The notes under the pieces: generated by a model
Databases searched by the model: none
What the model was told of the DNA's origin: nothing
Seen by the model: only the letters and a program-made list of their open reading frames with translations
Made by a program: the position numbers and the translations under genes
Shown: one piece after another, positions 1-6,818 of the stretch
How positions within the stretch are numbered: position 1 is the first letter of the stretch
Layout of the letters: each line of letters starts with the position of its first letter
Assembly (NCBI GenBank): GCA_036796555.1
Contig: DAIRCS010000125.1
Span: 1 to 10,995 of the forward strand
DNA length: 10,995 bases
Direction: 5' to 3'
From: JAJXWB01 sp036796555
Lineage (GTDB): Bacteria > Pseudomonadota > Alphaproteobacteria > Rhizobiales > Beijerinckiaceae

Positions 1-299
1 TGATGATCGAGCCCGGCTGGAAGGTCTATCGCGGCATGATCGTCGGCGAGCACACGCGCGACAACGATCTCGAAATCAACGTGCTGAAAGGCAAGCAGCT
101 CACCAATATCCGGACGCAGTCGAAGGACGAGGCCGTGCGCCTGACGCCGCCGATCAAGATGACGCTGGAAAAGGCCTTGGCCTATATCGAGGACGACGAA
201 CGCGTCGAGGTGACGCCGAAGTCGATCCGGCTGCGCAAGGCGATGCTCGACCCCAACGATCGCAAGCGGGCGGAACGGGCGAAAGACGCGGCGGCCTGA
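1..299 (+). CDS. typA: TypA/BipA ribosome-associated GTPase, C-terminal end (5' truncated)
   Basis: This is the last ~98 residues of the translational GTPase TypA/BipA, a ribosome-binding factor of the EF-G/LepA group involved in ribosome assembly and stress or low-temperature growth. The visible part is the family-specific C-terminal domain: GMIVGEHTRDNDLEINVLKG at the start, then LTNIR, KDEAVRLTPP, MTLEKALAYI and VEVTPKSIRLRK, in the order found in complete TypA proteins. The GTPase domain lies upstream of the window. The ATG at position 3 is an internal codon; the frame is open to the left edge. The gene ends in TGA, and 103 bp separate it from regB on the same strand. I see no clear hairpin terminator in that gap. 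Identity is secure from the conserved C-terminal block. Confidence 0.95.
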   Translation, partial: MIEPGWKVYRGMIVGEHTRDNDLEINVLKGKQLTNIRTQSKDEAVRLTPPIKMTLEKALAYIEDDERVEVTPKSIRLRKAMLDPNDRKRAERAKDAAA

Positions 300-402
300 T
301 CGTCGCCGCCACGCGTCGGCTCATCGGCTTGTCCGGTCGTTCGCGAACTTCATCGCATGAGAACGCATTGCGTTTGGAGTCGCTTCAACGCCAAATGGCG
401 CG

Positions 403-1719
403 ATGACACATCTCTCGGTCGAAACGGTTGGCGTGAGCGCGCGAAGACTTCGCGTCGATACGCTCATCCGGTTGCGATGGCTTGCCGTCTGCGGCCAATT
501 GGCGGCGCTTCTCGTCGTCCGTTACGGACTTGGATTCCCGCTGCCGCTGGCGCTCTGCCTTCTGGCCATCGGCGCCTCCGCAGCGCTCAACGTCGGGCTG
601 CGGCTGGCGTTCGAGCGCAATCACCGGCTGAACGACGGTCCGGCGACGGCGCTGCTGACCTTCGACCTGCTGCAGCTCGCCGCGCTGCTCTATCTGACCG
701 GCGGGCTCGACAATCCGTTTGTGATTCTCGCGCTGGCGCCCATCGTGATCGGGGCGGTGTCGCTCCCACTCGGATATGTCGCCTATCTCGTGGCGCTGAT
801 GGTCGGTCTGGCGTTCGTGCTCGCCTTCAATCATCAGCCGCTGCCATGGATTGAAGGCGCGGCGCTCGCTCTTCCGCCGCTTTACAGCGCGGGCATATGG
901 GTCGCGCTCGGATTGGGCGGGCTTTTCGTCGCGCTTTACGCCGGGCGCGTCGCCAGGGAGGCGCGCCTGCTTTCCGACGCGCTGACCGCGACGGAACTGG
1001 TGCTGGCGCGCGAGCAGCATCTGAGCCAACTGGACGGGCTTGCGGCGGCGGCGGCGCACGAACTCGGCACGCCGCTCGCGACGATCGCGCTGCTCGCCAA
1101 GGAATGGGACAGGAACGCCGACGCTCCGCCGACGCGGGACGATCTGGATCTCATGTCGCAACAGGTCCGGCGCTGCCGCGAAATTCTCGGCAAGCTGACG
1201 TCGCTCGGCAATGATCCGGGCAGTGTGCTGACTCATATGACGCTCGGCGTACTTCTCGAAGAAGTCGTGCAGCCGCACCGCAATTTCGATGTCGACGTGC
1301 GCGTGTCCAAAATGGGCGCGGAGCCCGAACCTGTCTGCGCACGCAGTCCCGGCGTGCTCTACGGCCTGGGCAATCTTGTCGAGAACGCGGTCGATTTCGC
1401 CAGGACGACCGTGGAAGTTCGCGCCGAATGGACCGCCGGGCGCGTTACGGTGACCATTCTGGACGATGGGCCCGGTTTTGCGCCGGACATCCTGACCAAA
1501 CTGGGCGAACCCTATGTCACCACCCGATCCGAAGACCGGCGCGCAAAGATCGACGAAGCCTCCGGGCTTGGCCTCGGCCTTTTCATCGCCAAGACATTGC
1601 TCGAGCGCTCCGGCGCAGCCGTCCGGATCGGCAATCGCGCCGGACCCCAGGCGGGCGCCATGATCGACGTGCGTTGGCCGCGCGAAGCCTTCGAACGCGG
1701 CCGCGCGGAGGAACCGTGA
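403..1719 (+). CDS. regB: Redox-sensing membrane histidine kinase RegB/PrrB/ActS
   Basis: Sensor kinase of the RegB/PrrB/ActS/RegS family, 438 residues. It autophosphorylates under reducing or low-oxygen conditions and passes phosphate to RegA. Residues ~25–180 contain about six hydrophobic segments. Between them lies GGLDNPF (100–106), matching the GGxxNPF heptapeptide tied to ubiquinone sensing in RegB. The H-box AAAAHELGTPLATI puts the phospho-accepting histidine at H219. Cys258, in QQVRRCREIL within the dimerisation region, corresponds to the redox-active cysteine (Cys265) of Rhodobacter RegB. The ATPase domain follows with an N-box (NLVENAVDFA, 324–333), DDGPGF (354–359) and a G2 box GLGLGLFI (388–395). 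All catalytic motifs are intact. The ATG at 403 is chosen because the N-terminus DTLIRLRWLAV matches the family just downstream; no strong Shine-Dalgarno is visible (GGAG at 376–379 is too far). The response regulator follows 51 bp later. Confidence 0.95.
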   Translation: MTHLSVETVGVSARRLRVDTLIRLRWLAVCGQLAALLVVRYGLGFPLPLALCLLAIGASAALNVGLRLAFERNHRLNDGPATALLTFDLLQLAALLYLTGGLDNPFVILALAPIVIGAVSLPLGYVAYLVALMVGLAFVLAFNHQPLPWIEGAALALPPLYSAGIWVALGLGGLFVALYAGRVAREARLLSDALTATELVLAREQHLSQLDGLAAAAAHELGTPLATIALLAKEWDRNADAPPTRDDLDLMSQQVRRCREILGKLTSLGNDPGSVLTHMTLGVLLEEVVQPHRNFDVDVRVSKMGAEPEPVCARSPGVLYGLGNLVENAVDFARTTVEVRAEWTAGRVTVTILDDGPGFAPDILTKLGEPYVTTRSEDRRAKIDEASGLGLGLFIAKTLLERSGAAVRIGNRAGPQAGAMIDVRWPREAFERGRAEEP

Positions 1720-1770
1720 GGCGGCCCGGCAGCCCTTGACGCCTTCCGGCCAAACCCGGATAGAGCGTCT

Positions 1771-2352
1771 ATGGCTACCCAAGAGACAAAGCCGGCAGAC
1801 CCGACCGGACAAGCCGGGGACAGCGCGACCGATCGTTCGCTGCTGATCGTCGACGATGACGCCGCCTTTCTCGGAAGGCTGGCCCGGGCGATGGAAACGC
1901 GCGGCTATCGCGTGCGAACGGCAGGATCCGTCGCCGACGGACTCAAGGCGGTCGAGATCGAAGCGCCGGCCTTCGCCGTGATCGACATGCGGCTCGGGGA
2001 CGGTAACGGGCTGGATATCATCTCCGAACTCAAGGCGAAGCGTCCTGACGCGCGCGGCGTGATCCTGACGGGATATGGCAATATCGCGACCGCCGTGACT
2101 GCTGTGAAGCTCGGCGCCTTCGACTATCTCGCCAAGCCCGCCGACGCCGACGAGATCGACGCGGCGTTGCGCTCGATCACGCCGGATCACGCGGAACTGC
2201 CCGAAAATCCGATGTCGGCCGATCGCGTGCGCTGGGAACACATCCAGCGCGTCTACGAATTGTGCGGCCGCAACGTCTCGGAAACCGCACGGCGGCTGAG
2301 CATGCATCGCCGCACTTTGCAGCGCATTCTCGCCAAGCGGGCCCCACGCTGA
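1771..2352 (+). CDS. regA: Redox response regulator RegA/PrrA/ActR
   Basis: DNA-binding response regulator, 193 residues, partner of the upstream RegB kinase. In the alphaproteobacteria this family controls respiration, carbon and nitrogen fixation, hydrogen use or photosynthesis in response to redox state. The receiver domain (~22–137) shows the acidic pair D28/D29 (LLIVDDD), phospho-acceptor D72 in AVIDMRLGDGNG, T100 (ILTGYG) and K122 (YLAKP). A short linker leads to a Fis-type helix-turn-helix at ~155–191: RVRWEHIQRVYE, then NVSETARRLSMHRRTLQRIL, which is almost invariant in RegA/PrrA/ActR. The N-terminus has ~20 extra polar residues, common in this family. The Shine-Dalgarno is weak (GGATAG around 1758). 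Cotranscription with regB is likely given the 51-bp gap. No senC/regX is adjacent, unlike the Rhodobacter arrangement. It converges on mmcB with only 6 bp between stop codons. Confidence 0.96.
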   Translation: MATQETKPADPTGQAGDSATDRSLLIVDDDAAFLGRLARAMETRGYRVRTAGSVADGLKAVEIEAPAFAVIDMRLGDGNGLDIISELKAKRPDARGVILTGYGNIATAVTAVKLGAFDYLAKPADADEIDAALRSITPDHAELPENPMSADRVRWEHIQRVYELCGRNVSETARRLSMHRRTLQRILAKRAPR

Positions 2353-2358
2353 GAGAGA

Positions 2359-2823
2359 TCAAGGTCGCGCACGGACCATCGGATCCTGAAGCGCGAGCAG
2401 ACGATCCGCCGCGGTTCTTGCAAATCTTAGCGTAACGGCCTTGCGCCGTGCGGCGGACAGCCGATGCTCGGCGCCGCAGCGCACGATCTGCGCGCCATAG
2501 CCATCGGCGATGATCAAGCCGACCTCCTGCGGAATTATCTCGGGCGGCGTCGCAAGGTCGATCGCGAAATAGAGACTGTCGCAGAATTCGCGATAGTCGG
2601 GCCATTTCCGGTCGGTTCGAAAATCGACGACGCAGGACTTGATCTCGACGATATGCACCGATCCGTCCGGCAGCATGGCCACGACATCGGCGCGCCGCCC
2701 GTCGGGAAGGCGCATCTCGGTAATGGTGGAGCAGCTTGCGGCCGCGAAATAACGGCAAACGCCGCGGGCGATCGCCGGCGCACGTTCGGCGACCGGCAAA
2801 TGTTGGACGCGCTCCTCAGTCAT
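2359..2823 (-). CDS. mmcB: MmcB-family PD-(D/E)XK DNA repair protein
   Basis: Small (154 aa) soluble protein resembling the MmcB family (formerly a DUF), which is linked to mitomycin C resistance in Caulobacter. Residues expected of a PD-(D/E)XK nuclease core are visible: E36 (TITEMRLPDGRRAD), D46 (RRADVVAML), then the E-x-K pair E60/K62 in VHIVEIKSCVVDF. Family blocks such as DRKWPDYREFCD and YFAID follow. This supports a nuclease fold; the substrate and reaction are not shown by the sequence. The ATG at 2823 is the only plausible start, and no good Shine-Dalgarno precedes it, so the start is less certain than the identity. The gene is convergent with regA and divergent from the polyamine-binding gene across only 44 bp. 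I looked for an alphaproteobacterial SOS box (GTTC-N7-GTTC) upstream and found none, so SOS control is not supported here. Confidence 0.87.
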   Translation of the reverse strand: MTEERVQHLPVAERAPAIARGVCRYFAAASCSTITEMRLPDGRRADVVAMLPDGSVHIVEIKSCVVDFRTDRKWPDYREFCDSLYFAIDLATPPEIIPQEVGLIIADGYGAQIVRCGAEHRLSAARRKAVTLRFARTAADRLLALQDPMVRARP

Positions 2824-2856
2824 AAATTGCCAATCGACTTGCGCGCGCGGACGAAT

Positions 2857-2860
2857 AGGA
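2857..2860 (+). promoter_or_regulatory. Ribosome binding site of the polyamine-binding gene
   Basis: AGGA lies 7 nt before the ATG at 2868. It supports that start, which also gives a complete signal peptide. Confidence 0.6.
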
Positions 2861-2867
2861 TCGGGTC

Positions 2868-3986
2868 ATGAAAATCTTCCCGCCGCTCCCTCGTCTCATG
2901 CGTTGCGCGACCGCTTTGGCCATCTGTTTGGGCGCGCTCAGCGCGCCGACCGCCGCGCCCGCGGAATCGAAGCTGAACGTCGCCAACTGGACGGATTATA
3001 TCGACCAGAAGGCGCTTGAGGAATTCACCAAGGAAACCGGAATCAAGGTCGTCTACGACACCTACGATTCCAACGAAATACTCGAAACGCGGCTGCTGGC
3101 GGGCGGCACCGGCTATGACATCGTCGTGCCTTCGGCCACCTTCCTGCAACGTCAGATCAAGGCCGGCGTCTTTCAGAAACTGAACAAGTCGCTCTTGCCG
3201 AATCTCAAGGGCATGGCGCCGGAAATCGCCTCACGTCTCGCCGTCTACGATCCCGGCGAGGAATTTTCCGTCCCCTACATGTGGTTCACGACCGGCATCG
3301 CCTATAATACCGCCAAGGTGAAAGAACGGCTCGGCGACAAACCGATGGACACGTGGGATATCGTGTTCAAGCCGGAGAACATGAAGAAACTCGCCGATTG
3401 CGGCGTCTACTTCCTCGACAGCCCCGAAGACATTCTTGCGATCGCGGCGAAATACGCCGGGTCGTCTCCTGAACTGAAGGACGCCGCGAGCGTCCGCAAG
3501 GCCGCCGAGGTCGTTGCGCGCGTCCGGCCCTATATTCGCAAATTCCACTCGTCGGAATATATCAACGCGCTCGCCAATGGAGACATCTGCGCCGCGATCG
3601 GCTGGGCCGGCGACAGTTTCCAGGCCCGCACCCGCGCACGGGAGGCGGGCGCGGGCGTCGACATCGCCTACGTCATTCCTCAGGAGGGGACGCTGATGTC
3701 GATCGACGCGCTCGCAATTCCGAAGGATGCGCAGCACGTGGCGGAAGCGCACAAGTTCATCGACTTCCTGCTGCGTCCGGAAATAGCGGCGCGCAACACG
3801 GAGGTCACGAATTTCGCCAATCCGGTCAGCGCTTCCAAGCCGCTGCTTCCAACGGAAATCGCGAACAACAAGTCGATCTATCCCGACGAGGCCATGGAGC
3901 GGGAGCTCTTCACCGTCTCAACCAAGGAAGCCGACATACAGAAGATCATCACCCGCGAATGGTCGCGCGTGAAGCTCGGCCGTTGA
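2868..3986 (+). CDS. potF: Periplasmic polyamine-binding protein, PotF/PotD family (orphan)
   Basis: Extracellular solute-binding protein of a polyamine ABC importer, 372 residues. Residues 1–32 form a Sec signal peptide: basic start, hydrophobic LAICLGALSA core, probable cleavage after APTAAPA. The mature protein follows Escherichia coli PotF closely: NWTDYI (40–45), ETGIKVVYDTYDSNEILETRLLAG (56–79), GYDIVVPSATFLQRQ (82–96), PYMWFTTGIAYN (136–147), CGVYFLDSPED (178–188), FHSSEYINALANGDICAAIGWAGD (226–249) and LLRPEIAA. Ligand-contact positions W41, D43, W246, D249 and D280 are present. The aromatic residue two before the last aspartate (F276 in PotF, W255 in PotD) is serine (S278), which may alter ligand preference. 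No permease or ATPase gene is adjacent, so it must work with a transporter encoded elsewhere or act as a sensor. The neighbour coaA is convergent, 9 bp away, with no obvious terminator between. Putrescine versus spermidine specificity cannot be decided. Confidence 0.9.
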   Translation: MKIFPPLPRLMRCATALAICLGALSAPTAAPAESKLNVANWTDYIDQKALEEFTKETGIKVVYDTYDSNEILETRLLAGGTGYDIVVPSATFLQRQIKAGVFQKLNKSLLPNLKGMAPEIASRLAVYDPGEEFSVPYMWFTTGIAYNTAKVKERLGDKPMDTWDIVFKPENMKKLADCGVYFLDSPEDILAIAAKYAGSSPELKDAASVRKAAEVVARVRPYIRKFHSSEYINALANGDICAAIGWAGDSFQARTRAREAGAGVDIAYVIPQEGTLMSIDALAIPKDAQHVAEAHKFIDFLLRPEIAARNTEVTNFANPVSASKPLLPTEIANNKSIYPDEAMERELFTVSTKEADIQKIITREWSRVKLGR

Positions 3987-3995
3987 CGAATCAGG

Positions 3996-4982
3996 CTAGA
4001 GCTTGCGCAACGCCACCTGTTCGATCTTGTGCGTGTCGCCCTTGGTCAGGACGAGACTGGCGCGCGCGCGCGTCGGAAAGATATTTTCGTGCAGGTTGCG
4101 CAGATTGATGCGCGACCAGATCGAGGTCGCCACTTCCATCGCTTCGCTGTCGCTGAGATCGGCATATTTGCGGAAATAGGATTGCGGGTCGCGGAACGCC
4201 GTTTTGCGCAGCCGCATGAAGCGGCTGACGTACCAGCGTTCGAGAATCTCGTCGTCGGCGTGCAGATAGACGGAAAAGTCGAAGAAGTCCGAAACGAACG
4301 GCGTCTCGTTGGCGTCGCGCGACAGCCGGCTCGGCTGCAGGACATTGACGCCCTCGACGATAAGGATATCGGGCCGATCGACGACGACAGTCTCTCCGGG
4401 GATCACGTCATAGGTCAGATGCGAATAGACCGGCGCCTCGACGCGGGCCTGCCCCGCCTTGATCTGCGACAGGAAGCGAATGAGCGCCGTCTGGTCGTAG
4501 CTTTCCGGAAAGCCCTTCTTCTCCATCAGGCCGTCGCGCTCGAGGATAGCGTTGGGCAGGAGGAAGCCGTCGGTCGTGACAAGTTGAACCTTCGGCGTAT
4601 TCGGCCAACGCGACAGCAGCGCCTGCAGGACGCGCGCGGAGGTCGATTTGCCGGCGGCGACCGAACCGGCGACGCCGATGATATAGGGAACCTTGCCGTC
4701 TTCCGCCCCGAGAAAGCGCTGGGTCGCCTTGAACAGGCCCTGCGTCGCCGCGACATACAGAGCGAGCAGGCGCGAAAGCGGCAGATAGATTGCGATGACC
4801 TCTTCGACCGAAATGGGGTCGTTGATCGACTGAAGCTTCGTCAGATCCTCGATCGTCAGCGTCAATGGCGTGTCGGCGCGCAGGGCGGCCCACTCGCTGC
4901 GAGCGAAGTAGCGATACGGCGACAGGGCCCCGTTCGCCTGACTATGGTCGACACGCTGGTCCATGGCGCCCTTCACTCTCAC
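3996..4982 (-). CDS. coaA: Type I pantothenate kinase CoaA
   Basis: Pantothenate kinase of the bacterial type I (P-loop, CoA-inhibited) class, which phosphorylates pantothenate in the first step of coenzyme A synthesis; cytosolic. Visible motifs: FARSEWAALR near the N-terminus, Walker A GSVAAGKS (106–113), TTDGFLLPN (136–144), KKGFPESYD (155–163), YSHLTYDV (186–193), DILIVEGVNVLQ (205–216), FFDFSVYLHAD (233–243), and the C-terminal NLHENIFPTRARASLVLTKG (296–315). The length of 328 aa is normal. The GTG at 4982 overlaps the hisF–hisE stop as GTGA, like the other junctions of this operon, so I chose it. A downstream ATG at 4964 with AAGGG 4 nt before it is a real alternative (322 aa). The stop is TAG at the usual family end. 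It is the last gene of the histidine block, a placement familiar in Hyphomicrobiales. Confidence 0.94.
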   Translation of the reverse strand: MRVKGAMDQRVDHSQANGALSPYRYFARSEWAALRADTPLTLTIEDLTKLQSINDPISVEEVIAIYLPLSRLLALYVAATQGLFKATQRFLGAEDGKVPYIIGVAGSVAAGKSTSARVLQALLSRWPNTPKVQLVTTDGFLLPNAILERDGLMEKKGFPESYDQTALIRFLSQIKAGQARVEAPVYSHLTYDVIPGETVVVDRPDILIVEGVNVLQPSRLSRDANETPFVSDFFDFSVYLHADDEILERWYVSRFMRLRKTAFRDPQSYFRKYADLSDSEAMEVATSIWSRINLRNLHENIFPTRARASLVLTKGDTHKIEQVALRKL

Positions 4983-5323
4983 CCCTGCGCAGACCGGTTC
5001 TTTCGCGCAGCTTTTTCCTGAAGGCCGGATTGCCGCGTCCTGCGTTGAAGTTCGGCGAAAACTTCTTCCAATGCAATGCCTTTGGCGTGCAGCAGAACCA
5101 TCAAATGGTAGAGCGTATCCGCGCTTTCGGAGATGATTTCGCGCGTGTCGCCGGAACAGGCCGCAATCACCGTCTCTATCGCTTCTTCGCCGAACTTCTT
5201 GGAAATGCGCCCGATTCCCGCCTCCACCAGCGAGCGTGTGTAAGAACCGGGATCGTTCGAGGCCGCGCGCGCGGCGACGACGTCGCGAAGCTGTTCAAGT
5301 GTGAACGTGTCAGATGCAGACGC
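4979..5323 (-). other. hisE: HisE domain portion of the fused frame (phosphoribosyl-ATP pyrophosphatase)
   Basis: This marks the HisE-like half of the hisF–hisE frame. It hydrolyses phosphoribosyl-ATP to phosphoribosyl-AMP and pyrophosphate. The segment has no start codon of its own before the conserved FTLEQL beginning. The first in-frame ATG upstream is at 5335, inside the conserved HisF end (IPMRLD). A GAAGG (5351–5347) lies 11 nt before that ATG, so free HisE of 118 aa could in principle also be made by internal initiation. The C-terminus QEKAARKNRSAQG is basic and slightly longer than usual. Confidence 0.75.
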
Positions 5324-6079
5324 ATCGAGCCGCATGGGGATACCGGCCTTCGCCATATAGTCCTTCGCCTCGCGGATCGAGAAAGTCCCGAAATGGAAGA
5401 TCGAAGCGGCCAGGACGGCCGATGCGTGCCCGTCGCGGACGCCGGCGACGAGATGTTCGAGCTCGCCGACGCCGCCCGACGCGATGACAGGAACGGAAAC
5501 GGCGTCCGCAATCGCGCGCGTCAATTCGAGGTCGAAGCCGCTCCTCGTTCCGTCGCGATCCATGGACGTGAGCAGGATCTCGCCCGCGCCGAGCGAAACG
5601 ACTTCGCGCGCATAGGCGACGGCGTCGATCCCGGTGGGCTTGCGTCCGCCGTGCGTGAAAATTTCCCAATGGTCGCCGACGCGCTTGGCGTCGATGGCGA
5701 CGACGATGCACTGGCTGCCGAACTTTTCGGCCGCATCGCGCACGAAAGAGCGGTTCGAGACGGCGGCCGAATTGATCGAGACCTTGTCGGCGCCGGCGAG
5801 CAGCAGCTTGCGGATATCGTCGGTGGCGCGCACGCCCCCGCCAACGGTGAGCGGCATGAAGCAGGCTTCGGCCGTTCGCTGCACGACATCAAAAATGATG
5901 CCGCGGTTTTCGTGCGTGGCGGTTATGTCCAGAAAACAAAGCTCATCGGCGCCGGCGGCGTCGTAGGCGATCGCGCATTCAACGGGGTCGCCGGCGTCGC
6001 GCAGGTCGACGAAGTTGACGCCCTTGACGACCCGACCGTCCTTGACGTCGAGACAAGGAATGAGGCGCTTCTTAAGCAC
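4979..6079 (-). CDS. hisF-hisE: HisF–HisE fusion: imidazole glycerol phosphate synthase cyclase subunit joined to phosphoribosyl-ATP pyrophosphatase
   Basis: One uninterrupted frame of 366 codons with two histidine enzymes. Residues 1–252 are a complete HisF (TIM barrel, cyclase half of IGP synthase): LKKRLIPCLDVKDGRVVKG with catalytic D11, VGGGVR (79–84), the second catalytic aspartate D130 (VVAIDAKR), MDRDGT (173–178), VIASGGVG (198–205), and the usual terminus GIPMRLD (246–252). Where HisF normally stops, the frame continues with ASASDTFTLEQL into a full HisE of ~110 residues. HisE shows KKFGEEAIETVIAA (294–307) with ExxE at E299/E302 and ESADTLYHLMVLLH (318–331) with ExxD at E318/D321, the MazG-like metal site. 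HisE performs step 2 and HisF step 5 of the pathway, so the fusion joins non-consecutive steps. The start is GTG at 6079, overlapping the hisA stop by 8 bp. A sequencing error hiding a stop is possible. Domain identities are secure; physiological fusion is an inference. Confidence 0.9.
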   Translation of the reverse strand: MLKKRLIPCLDVKDGRVVKGVNFVDLRDAGDPVECAIAYDAAGADELCFLDITATHENRGIIFDVVQRTAEACFMPLTVGGGVRATDDIRKLLLAGADKVSINSAAVSNRSFVRDAAEKFGSQCIVVAIDAKRVGDHWEIFTHGGRKPTGIDAVAYAREVVSLGAGEILLTSMDRDGTRSGFDLELTRAIADAVSVPVIASGGVGELEHLVAGVRDGHASAVLAASIFHFGTFSIREAKDYMAKAGIPMRLDASASDTFTLEQLRDVVAARAASNDPGSYTRSLVEAGIGRISKKFGEEAIETVIAACSGDTREIISESADTLYHLMVLLHAKGIALEEVFAELQRRTRQSGLQEKAARKNRSAQG

Positions 6080-6818
6080 GGACGTTCTCGCGAGCCTGCC
6101 TGATGAGCGCGAGCGCCTCATCCGCCCGCAGCCGGCCATCATAGAGAGCACGGCCGGAAATCGCGCCAGCGAGGCGCGCGCAATCGGGCATCAGCAATCG
6201 CCGCACGTCATCGAGCGAGGCGAGGCCGCCCGACGCGATGACCGGAATCGAAACCGCGTCCGCGAGCGCCAATGTCGCCTCGATATTGAGGCCGAGCATG
6301 ACGCCGTCGCGCATGATGTCGGTGTAGATGATCGCCGCGACGCCGGCGTCCTCGAAGCGGCGGCCGATGTCGACGGCGGTAGCGGTTGAGGTGCGCGCCC
6401 AGCCTTCGATGGCGACCAGTCCTTCGCGCGCGTCGACGCCGACGGCGATCCGGCCGGGATAGAGGCGGGCGGCTTCGCGGACAAGGCTCGGATCGCGCAC
6501 CGCGGCGGTGCCGATGATGACGCGGGTCACGCCCTTGCCGAGCCAGCCCTCTATCGTGCGCAGGTCGCGGATGCCGCCGCCGAGTTGCACGGGAATCTTG
6601 AGATGCGCCAGCATTCCCTCGACGGCCTGGGCGTTGACCGGACGGCCGGCGAAGGCGCCGTCGAGGTCGACAACGTGCAGATATTCGAATCCGAGTCGCT
6701 CGAACTCGACCGCCTGCGCGACGGGATCGACATTGAAGACAGTCGCCTTTTCCATGTCGCCGTGCACGAGGCGGACGCATTCGCCGTTCTTGAGGTCGAT
6801 TGCGGGAAACAGGATCAC
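6072..6818 (-). CDS. hisA: HisA, ProFAR isomerase
   Basis: 1-(5-phosphoribosyl)-5-[(5-phosphoribosylamino)methylideneamino]imidazole-4-carboxamide isomerase, step 4 of histidine synthesis, 248 residues (normal). It is a TIM barrel homologous to HisF. It begins ILFPAIDLKNGECVRL with the acid/base aspartate D8. It continues with VVDLDGAFAGRP (49–60), VQLGGGIRD (77–85), IIGTAAV (101–107), the second catalytic aspartate D129 in VGVDAREG, YTDIMRDG (165–172) and VIASGGL (193–199). The GTG at 6818 is chosen because translation from it matches the family N-terminus exactly and forms a GTGA overlap with the hisH stop. The open frame extends far upstream, but that part only shadows hisH. The stop TAA at 6072–6074 lies inside the first codons of hisF. 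Confidence 0.95.
   Translation of the reverse strand: MILFPAIDLKNGECVRLVHGDMEKATVFNVDPVAQAVEFERLGFEYLHVVDLDGAFAGRPVNAQAVEGMLAHLKIPVQLGGGIRDLRTIEGWLGKGVTRVIIGTAAVRDPSLVREAARLYPGRIAVGVDAREGLVAIEGWARTSTATAVDIGRRFEDAGVAAIIYTDIMRDGVMLGLNIEATLALADAVSIPVIASGGLASLDDVRRLLMPDCARLAGAISGRALYDGRLRADEALALIRQARENVRA

Noticed and set aside
300..402. Gap between typA and regB examined for a terminator, small RNA or small gene.
   Set aside because: No stable stem-loop with a T tract, and no small frame with a ribosome binding site and recognisable product.
385..2307. A 640-codon open frame on the - strand opposite regB and regA.
   Set aside because: It is arginine- and glutamine-rich shadow sequence with no recognisable domain, and it lies fully opposite two strongly conserved genes. 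Long antisense frames are expected at this GC content.
2824..2980. Search for a LexA/SOS box (GTTC-N7-GTTC) upstream of mmcB.
   Set aside because: No paired GTTC or GAAC at the right spacing is present on either strand.
4029..6103. Long + strand open frames (330 and 412 codons) opposite coaA and hisFE.
   Set aside because: Composition is typical of antisense shadows, and the opposite strand holds motif-complete enzymes.
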